A stretch of 64,000 nt of DNA from JAKFEW01 sp036675505 (GTDB lineage Bacteria > Cyanobacteriota > Sericytochromatia > S15B-MN24 > JAQBPE01). Below are positions 58,678 to 64,000 of the stretch, piece after piece. Positions within the stretch are counted from its first letter, which is position 1. Each line of letters begins with the position of its first letter. The stretch lies in NCBI GenBank assembly GCA_036675505.1, contig JAKFEW010000041.1, positions 62,001 through 126,000 of the forward strand. The letters run 5' to 3'. The notes beneath the pieces are model-generated. The model was not told the DNA's origin. It saw only the letters and a program-made list of their open reading frames with translations, and did no database searches. Made by a program: the position numbers and the translations under genes.

Positions 58678-59034
58678 ATGACCAACGCAGAGAAGTACCA
58701 GCGCGTCCAGGCGATCGCCCTCGCGCTCCCCGAGGCCCACGAGGTCGAGGCCTGGGGCCACCCCACCTTCCGCGTGAACAACAAGATGTTCGCGGGGTAC
58801 GGCGTGGGCGAGACCGGCACGCCCGGCATGTCGGTCAAGGTCGAGCAGTGGCAGCAGGACGTCATGATCCAGGACCCGCGCTTCGAGAAGGCCGCGTACG
58901 TCGGCCGGTTCGGCTGGGTCAGCTTCCACGTGGACGACCGCATTTCCTTCGAGGAGATCGCGAAGCTCCTCGAGACCAGCTACCGCCTGATCGCGCCCAA
59001 GAAGCTCGTGAAGGCGCTCGACGCCGCCCGCTGA
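58678..59034 (+). CDS. MmcQ/YjbR-family protein
   Basis: 118 residues; AAGGAG 6 nt upstream. Typical YjbR fold order: IALALPEAHEVEAWGHPTFRV, NNKMFAGYG, KVEQWQQDVMIQDPRF, GWVSFHVDD and the helical end SYRLIAPKKLVKAL. The family is a small DNA-binding-like (double-wing-like) fold of unknown role. It follows the operon with only 10 bases but is probably unrelated in function. Confidence 0.9.
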   Translation: MTNAEKYQRVQAIALALPEAHEVEAWGHPTFRVNNKMFAGYGVGETGTPGMSVKVEQWQQDVMIQDPRFEKAAYVGRFGWVSFHVDDRISFEEIAKLLETSYRLIAPKKLVKALDAAR

Positions 59035-59061
59035 GCCGGCCGGGCCCTTCCCTCGCCAGGC

Positions 59062-59070
59062 GGGTATAAG
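59062..59070 (+). promoter_or_regulatory. GGGTATAAG -10-like element
   Basis: GGGTATAAG, 24 bases before the pseudopilin ATG, followed by GGGAGG as ribosome site. Another instance of the recurring GGGTATA word; no -35 consensus. Confidence 0.45.
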
Positions 59071-59094
59071 GACCTCAGCACGGGAGGTGTCGAG

Positions 59095-59733
59095 ATGTCG
59101 CAAGGTCGTTCGGGTCGCCGGTCCGGTTTCACGCTCGTCGAGATCCTGTTGGTCTGCATCTTGATGGGCGTCCTGTTCACGATCAGCTTCACGGGCTTCG
59201 CCAACGCGCGGGATCGCTCCGCCAACGCGCAGATCGACGGCAACGTCCGCTCGATCCAGCAGGCGCTGATCACGTACGAGGCCGACAACGAGAAGTTCCC
59301 GAACGCGCTCACGCGCGTCGACCAGTCGGCGATCGGGACGCTGAACCCCACCGACCTCGTGCTGCTCGACAGGGTGCAGGATCGCCGCTACCTGCCGGGC
59401 AACTACCTGCCGCGCACGCCGTGGACCGAGTGCTGGCAGGGCAACAACATCCCGGTGCCGCGCTACGAAAAGGCTGCGGCGCTCTGGCCGATCGCCCACC
59501 CGAATACCGTCATGGACACCGTGAAGGTGCCGGCCAACCCGACGAACATCAACGACGACGGCGCCCTGCCGCCCAACACCATTGCGCCGCAGGCGATCGG
59601 CTTCACGAACGCGACGTTCGGCGCGATCCTCTACGAGTCCAACGGCCTCGCCCGCGATCGCTACATGTTGGTCGGCGTGGGCAAGAGCCGTGGCGCGGCC
59701 CGCGTCGTGGCGCTCGCGACCAACGCGAACTGA
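59095..59733 (+). CDS. Type II secretion/type IV pilin-like pseudopilin
   Basis: 212 residues. Class III signal: short basic leader, then G-FTLVEILLVCILMGVLF with Glu at +5, cut by prepilin peptidase before Phe. The helical stalk is followed by a GspG-like globular domain (IQQALITYEADNEKFP, YLPGNYLPRTPW, TFGAILYES). Its globular part is related to the lipoprotein at 22877-23506. No other secretion or pilus gene is adjacent, so it may be a minor pilin whose machine is elsewhere. GGAGG 7 nt before ATG. Confidence 0.92.
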   Translation: MSQGRSGRRSGFTLVEILLVCILMGVLFTISFTGFANARDRSANAQIDGNVRSIQQALITYEADNEKFPNALTRVDQSAIGTLNPTDLVLLDRVQDRRYLPGNYLPRTPWTECWQGNNIPVPRYEKAAALWPIAHPNTVMDTVKVPANPTNINDDGALPPNTIAPQAIGFTNATFGAILYESNGLARDRYMLVGVGKSRGAARVVALATNAN

Positions 59734-59758
59734 TCCGCCCGCCGCCCGCAGGCGCGCG

Positions 59759-60880
59759 CTAACGCAGCAGGCGGATGCGGTGGTTGGTGGCGTCGGCCAC
59801 GAAGATGCCGTGCGCCGTCGAGGCGACCAGGCCCGCGGGCTGGCCGAAGCGCGCCCAGGCCACCGAGCCGTCGGAGAGGCCCGCGGCGCTGCCCGGCATG
59901 CCCGCGAGCGCGACGATCGCGCCGTCCTCGATGCTCACGCGGTAGATCGTGTTGGTGGCCTGGTCGGAGGCGTAGAGCAGCCCATCCGAGCCGAACGAGA
60001 CGTGGGTCGGGTAGATCAGCGGCACCGCCACGAGCATGGCCTCGCTGGAGGCCTGGCGCGGCGCGCCGCCCAGCGTCGTGACGGGACCGCCCGGCGCGAT
60101 CCGCCGGATGCAGCGGTTCGAGGCGTCCGCGACGTACACCGCGCGGTCCACGCCGCCCGGCGCCACGGCGACGCCCACCGGGGCGTCGAAGCGGGCGCTC
60201 GCGGCAGGGCCGTCCACGTAGCCCCTGGCGCCGCCCGAGAGCGTGGTCACGCCGTAGTCCGGGTCGCGCAGGTCGATGCGCCGGATGCGGTTGTTGTAGG
60301 TGTCCGCGACCACCAGGCCGCCGGCGCCGTCGTGGGCCAGGCCCCACGGCGAGCGGAAGCGGGCGTTGCCGCCCGGGCCGTCGGAGAGGCCGCGCAGGCT
60401 GCCGGCCACAGTGGTGACGGGGTAGGCCGGGTCGCCGACGTCGATCATGCGGATGCGGTGGTTGTTGGTGTCGGCCACGTACAAGTGGCGCTGGCCGTCG
60501 AACGCGAGGTCGCGCGGGAAGCTGAAGCTCGCCACGGCGCCCGGGCCGTCGTGCTCGCCGCCGCCCGAGTGGCTGAGCCCGCCGGCGCCGGCGATCGTGA
60601 CCACCCGCGCGCCGCCGGGCGCCGCGAGATCGATCATGCGGATGCGGTGGTTGTGGGTGTCCGCGACGTACAGCAGCGGGCGCGCGGCGTCGCGCTCGTC
60701 GAGCGCGAGGCCGGAGGGGCTGTAGAAGCGGGCGTCGGCGATCGGGCCGTCGTACAGGCCGGCGTTGGCGCCGGCGTAGGTCGAGACCCAGCGGACGGGC
60801 GCGCGGGCCGCCACCAGCAGGACCGCCGCACCGACGAGGCCGCTCGCCATGGCGCAGCGCAACACCCAGTTACGCCGCAT
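59759..60880 (-). CDS. NHL-repeat propeller protein with N-terminal signal anchor
   Basis: 373 residues; a signal sequence or anchor (LRCAMASGLVGAAVLLVAA, no lipobox Cys). Six NHL blades follow in regular order, each like DGP.A.ARF..P.GLA.D..G.LYVAD..N.RIR.IDL, so the protein is essentially one six-bladed propeller. Extracytoplasmic binding or scaffolding is the usual role. GGAGG about 7 nt upstream. Shares blade style with the lipoproteins at 8247 and 41962. Confidence 0.92.
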   Translation of the reverse strand: MRRNWVLRCAMASGLVGAAVLLVAARAPVRWVSTYAGANAGLYDGPIADARFYSPSGLALDERDAARPLLYVADTHNHRIRMIDLAAPGGARVVTIAGAGGLSHSGGGEHDGPGAVASFSFPRDLAFDGQRHLYVADTNNHRIRMIDVGDPAYPVTTVAGSLRGLSDGPGGNARFRSPWGLAHDGAGGLVVADTYNNRIRRIDLRDPDYGVTTLSGGARGYVDGPAASARFDAPVGVAVAPGGVDRAVYVADASNRCIRRIAPGGPVTTLGGAPRQASSEAMLVAVPLIYPTHVSFGSDGLLYASDQATNTIYRVSIEDGAIVALAGMPGSAAGLSDGSVAWARFGQPAGLVASTAHGIFVADATNHRIRLLR

Positions 60881-60922
60881 CGCTCGCCTCCTCGATCACC
60901 ACCCGCACGGGGCGGCCGATCG

Positions 60923-60932
60923 GGATATACCC
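60923..60932 (-). promoter_or_regulatory. GGGTATATCC -10-like element
   Basis: Minus strand GGGTATATCC about 43 bases before the NHL gene start and 13 bases after the stop of the PhoX-like gene upstream. Confidence 0.4.
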
Positions 60933-60944
60933 GCGCGTCGGGCG

Positions 60945-62129
60945 CTACATGCCGTCGATGGCCACCACGCCGCTGCGATCGCCCCACATCACGCTGAGGA
61001 ACATCGTCCGGCCGCCCGGCGCGAGCGCGGGCCCGGTCGGCTCGGAGCCCACGGGGGTCGCGGCCAGGCGGGTCGGGACGCCCTTCTTGTCGTAGCGCAG
61101 CACCTCGTTGGGGCCGTAGGCCGCCGTGTTCTCGTCGTACTGGTCCTCGCAGACGATCAGGTTGCCCTGGCGGTCGAAGAGCAGGTTGTCGGGCTGGGCC
61201 ATGCGCTTGCCGTCGCCGGTGACGAAGACCGAGGCCTTGTTGGTGCGCGGGTCGAGGCGCCAGACGCGGCCGAACGGATCGTTCCACTTGAAGTGGCCGG
61301 TCTCGGCGATGTAAAGCGCGCCGTCGGGGCCGCGCTTGATGTCCTCGAGGCGGATGAACTTCGTGGCGCCGGCCGCCTCCGCGTCGTGGTGGGCGTTCAG
61401 GGTATCGCGGATCGGCACCCAGCGCGCCTGGTCGCGCACGTAGGCGAAGAGCTTGCCGCTCGAGAGGTCGCGCGGCCGGTCGGCGACGAACTTGAACAGG
61501 AAGCCGGGGTCGTAGTCCTCGGTGAGGTAGACGTCGCGGTCGCCCATCACCTCGGCACTTTCATGGCTGAAGCGCCCCATCCCCGTGAGCCGTCTCGCCT
61601 GGCCGGCCGGCGTGCCGCCGAAGGGCGAGACCTCGTAGACCCAGCCCCACGAGGCCACCGGGTCGGTGGCGGCGATGCGCTGGCCGAGGTAGGCCGCGCG
61701 CCTCGCCTCGCTGTCCTTCTGCGGGTAGACGTCGTGGGGATATTCCTCGCAGGTGAGCACGGTGTTCCAGGGCGTGAGCGCGCCGGCGCAGTTGTTGTTC
61801 ATGCCGCTCGACCAGATTTGCGAGGCGGCCACCTCGCCGTCGCGCACCAGCAGGCGCGAGAGCCGCCCGCCATACGCGTCCTTGCCCCAGCGGATCTCAT
61901 GACCCACCATCAGGTAGCCTTCGCGCGCGTTGAGCGGGACGTAGGCCGTGAGGTCGTTCTTCGGCGGGAACGGCTGGCCGTCGGTCATCGGCGTGCCGGC
62001 GCGCATCAGCACGCGGGCAGTCAGGCCGGGGGCGAGGTCGACCAGCAGGTCGGGCAGCGGGGCGGCGAGGGCCGGGCCGGCGAGGGCTGCGAGCGTGGCT
62101 GCAGCGAGGGCGGCGGGTGGGATGCGCAT
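60945..62129 (-). CDS. PhoX-family (DUF839) secreted phosphatase-like protein
   Basis: 394 residues with a cleavable signal peptide (LAAATLAALAGPALAAP). PhoX-type blocks: MVGHEIRWG, MNNNCAGALTPWNTVLTCEEY, GRFSHESAEV, YLTEDYDPGFLFKFV, RLEDIKRGPDGALYIAET and NLLFDRQGNLIVCEDQY. PhoX enzymes are Ca/Fe-dependent periplasmic alkaline phosphatases with a beta-propeller; the acidic and Glu-rich blocks seen here correspond to their metal site, but I cannot verify every ligand. Shorter than classic PhoX, and the Tat motif typical of PhoX is absent. Confidence 0.85.
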   Translation of the reverse strand: MRIPPAALAAATLAALAGPALAAPLPDLLVDLAPGLTARVLMRAGTPMTDGQPFPPKNDLTAYVPLNAREGYLMVGHEIRWGKDAYGGRLSRLLVRDGEVAASQIWSSGMNNNCAGALTPWNTVLTCEEYPHDVYPQKDSEARRAAYLGQRIAATDPVASWGWVYEVSPFGGTPAGQARRLTGMGRFSHESAEVMGDRDVYLTEDYDPGFLFKFVADRPRDLSSGKLFAYVRDQARWVPIRDTLNAHHDAEAAGATKFIRLEDIKRGPDGALYIAETGHFKWNDPFGRVWRLDPRTNKASVFVTGDGKRMAQPDNLLFDRQGNLIVCEDQYDENTAAYGPNEVLRYDKKGVPTRLAATPVGSEPTGPALAPGGRTMFLSVMWGDRSGVVAIDGM

Positions 62130-62210
62130 GGCGACGAAACCTCGGTGGGGCGCGGGACGGGGTTATTTTACCAGACCATTCATGGTGACGCGCACCCAGA
62201 GTTACGCCCC

Positions 62211-64000
62211 CTACATGTTCAACGCCCGAAGATACATCCAGCGTGCCTCGGGCGATTCCGCCGGCGTCACCGGCGCCTCATGCAGTGCCTCAAGCCGTCC
62301 GTTCACCTCATACAACCTGTACCGGTTGCCGAGCGCGTGGAACGCGTCGCCGGCGGCGAGGTAGGCGCGGCGTGCGGCCTCGCGCCGGGCCGGGTCGGCC
62401 TTCGCGACGTCGCCCCGCGCCATTGCGATGAGGGCGGTTTCCAGCGGGTTCGCGAGGCCGGGCTCGGCCAGCGTCGCCGTGGCGGCGTCGAGCGCGGCCT
62501 CGGCCTCGCCGGTGCGGCCTTCGCGGCTCCGCAGGCCGGCGAGCAGGCGCAGCGCGATCGCCGCGTGCAGCGGGTTACGCGTGGGTCCGGCCGAGGCCAG
62601 GGCGAGCGCCTCGCCGAGGGCCTCCTCGGCGGCGGCGCGGTCGTCGCGCGCGAGCGCTACGCGGCCGAGCCCAAGCAGGGCCTGGAGCGCGACCAGGCCG
62701 AGGCCGCCCGCGCGGGCGTGCGCCAGGGTCTCCGCGAGGCCCGTGGCGGCGCCCGCGAGGTCGCCGAGCGCGAACCGCGCCATGCCGTCGAGGGCGTCGA
62801 GCAGGTGGCGGGCGAGGTCGAGCTGGCCGACGGCCGGCGCGCGGCGCGCCTGCGCCACCAGCGCGGCGGCCTCCTCGTAGGCGCCCTCCTGCATGAGCAG
62901 GCACGGCCGCAAGTAGAGCACGAAGGGGTCGAGCAGGCGGCGCGAGCGGCGCGCCGCGGCCTCGAGGTGGGCCTCGCCCTCGGCGATCTGGCCGGCCCAG
63001 GCGCACCACAGGCCGTGGTAGTGGCCGACGCTGATGGCGAGCTCATCGACGTCGCCGGCCTCGGCCAGCGCGAGCGCGCGGTCGCGCACGGCGTCGTCCG
63101 GCCGGTAGCCCTGGTAGGCGCCGGCGTTGGCGAACGAGACGGCCATCACGCGCGCCGTGCGCTCGACGCGCGTGCGCGGGCCGCCGGGCGCGCCCGCGAA
63201 CGCGTCGAGCGCCTCGCGCGTGAGCGCGCGCAGGTCGTCGAAGCGGCCGGCGATGAAGAGGCCCGGGGCTTTCGCCATCAGGCGCGCGCCGTAGGCCGCG
63301 CGGTCGGTCGCGGGGGTGCGGGCGAGCGCCGCCTCGGCGCGCGCGAGGCCTTCGGCGGGGCGGCCGGCCAGCGCGAGCGCCACGGCGAGCAACGCTTCGG
63401 CCTCGGCGCCGGCGTCGCCCACGGCGATGGGGCCGGGATCCTGGAACAGGGCTTCGAGGGGCACGATCGCCGCGTCCGGCCAGGCATGGTAGCCGGCGTG
63501 GCCCATATCCCACCACAGTGCCCGCGCGAGCGCCGCCTGGTCCGGCGGCGCGGCCGCGGCCAGGCAGCGCTCGGCGAGGCGCCAGTGGCGCAGCGCCGTG
63601 AGCGCCATGCCCGCGGCCTGGGCGCGATCGCCCGCCAGCCGGCCGTAGGCGAAGCCGCGCACGGGGTCGTCGGAGCGGCAGAAGTGGTGGGCGAGCTTGT
63701 TCACGAGCGCGTCGCGCCGCGCGGGGCCGAGGTCCTCGAGGTACTCCCCGCAACGCCGGTGCACGGCCGCCCGCTTGCCGGGCTCCAGGTCCGCGTAGAG
63801 CGCCTCGCGCACGCGGTCGTGCGGGAAGGTCAGCCGCGCGCCGTCGCGTGCGACGAACTGGCGCTCGACCAGCTCGTCCAGCCGGTCGAGGAAGTCGTCC
63901 TCGGCGAGGCCGCTCACCGCGCGCCACATGTCGCGGTTGAGGTGCCGACCCAAAGCCGAGCCCACCCTGGCGAGCGAGCGGCCGGCGGGCGAGAGGCGGG
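62211..64000 (-). CDS. C-terminal part of a large ATPase/TPR signalling protein (runs off the window)
   Basis: The frame is open through 64000 (596 codons visible), so the start lies outside. The first visible part (SPAGRSLARVGSALGRHL, FPHDRVREALYADLEP, AAVHRRCGEYLE) is the end of an AAA_16/STAND-type ATPase module as found in adenylate-cyclase-like and serine/threonine-kinase-linked regulators. About 450 residues of TPR-like helical repeats follow (EAEALLAVALALAGRPAEGL, EGEAHLEAAARRSR, EEALGEALALAS), ending WMYLRALNM. Probably a signal-responsive regulator; its N-terminal output domain cannot be seen. Confidence 0.85.
   Translation of the reverse strand, partial: RLSPAGRSLARVGSALGRHLNRDMWRAVSGLAEDDFLDRLDELVERQFVARDGARLTFPHDRVREALYADLEPGKRAAVHRRCGEYLEDLGPARRDALVNKLAHHFCRSDDPVRGFAYGRLAGDRAQAAGMALTALRHWRLAERCLAAAAPPDQAALARALWWDMGHAGYHAWPDAAIVPLEALFQDPGPIAVGDAGAEAEALLAVALALAGRPAEGLARAEAALARTPATDRAAYGARLMAKAPGLFIAGRFDDLRALTREALDAFAGAPGGPRTRVERTARVMAVSFANAGAYQGYRPDDAVRDRALALAEAGDVDELAISVGHYHGLWCAWAGQIAEGEAHLEAAARRSRRLLDPFVLYLRPCLLMQEGAYEEAAALVAQARRAPAVGQLDLARHLLDALDGMARFALGDLAGAATGLAETLAHARAGGLGLVALQALLGLGRVALARDDRAAAEEALGEALALASAGPTRNPLHAAIALRLLAGLRSREGRTGEAEAALDAATATLAEPGLANPLETALIAMARGDVAKADPARREAARRAYLAAGDAFHALGNRYRLYEVNGRLEALHEAPVTPAESPEARWMYLRALNM

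Overview
This 64 kb window comes from a very GC-rich bacterium; third codon positions are almost always G or C. It is a diderm: there is a TolC-type outer-membrane channel, periplasmic adaptors, two LolA-like lipoproteins and about fifteen proteins with a lipobox (signal peptide ending in Cys). Lipoproteins carrying NHL propellers and short Gly/Asn repeats, together with pseudopilin-like proteins, resemble non-photosynthetic cyanobacterial relatives (Sericytochromatia-like) or another deeply branching diderm. That placement is an impression only; the window holds no rRNA, tRNA or phylogenetic marker. Coding density is very high and no gap reaches 300 bases. I saw no insertion sequence, CRISPR array, prophage, rRNA or tRNA.

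Layout. 1-3.5 kb: truncated subtilisin-like lipoprotein, EF-hand protein, octapeptide-repeat lipoprotein. 3.5-8.2 kb: SWIM zinc-finger/SNF2 helicase operon with a small third gene. 8.2-10.6 kb: large lipoprotein with octapeptide repeats, a TIG domain and a propeller. 10.8-17.9 kb: translationally coupled efflux locus of TolC, three different membrane-fusion proteins and a MacB/FtsX permease, with no ATPase. 17.9-21.1 kb: small alpha-helical protein, a third octapeptide-repeat lipoprotein, MsrP, small lipoprotein. 21.1-26.6 kb: AlkB-type monooxygenase, Sfp-type phosphopantetheinyl transferase, pseudopilin-like lipoprotein, then a hotdog protein, ketosynthase and hexapeptide acyltransferase. 26.7-28.9 kb: integral membrane protein coupled to a PAS histidine kinase. 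28.9-36.2 kb: acyl desaturase, tandem acidic lipoproteins, degenerate metallo-beta-lactamase lipoprotein, MMPL transporter, esterase. 36.2-44.9 kb: Ig-like lipoprotein, two LolA-like lipoproteins, TetR plus AmpG-like permease under a clear promoter/operator, NHL lipoprotein, alpha/beta hydrolase. 45.1-49.7 kb: minus-strand operon of radical SAM enzyme, cupin, atypical SDR, YczE-like membrane protein and class V aminotransferase.

50.0-58.7 kb is the most interesting block: a chain of overlapping genes encoding a FabZ-like dehydratase, a ketosynthase-like protein without any catalytic residue (chain-length-factor-like), an intact ketosynthase, a ketoreductase, a nitroreductase, an unusually long acyl carrier protein, a second ketoreductase, both subunits of indolepyruvate:ferredoxin oxidoreductase and a TPR membrane protein. 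The composition suggests a type II fatty-acid/polyketide line fed by aryl-acetyl-CoA from aromatic 2-oxoacids (inference). The 23.6-25.3 kb pair is a diverged partial duplicate of its start, and the transferase at 22.2 kb could activate the carrier protein. 58.7-64 kb: YjbR-like protein, true pseudopilin, NHL protein, PhoX-like protein and the C-terminal part of a large TPR ATPase that runs off the window.

Shared themes: octapeptide repeats in three lipoproteins, a recurring GGGTATA-type -10 element, probable leaderless genes, and several enzyme paralogues that have lost catalytic residues.
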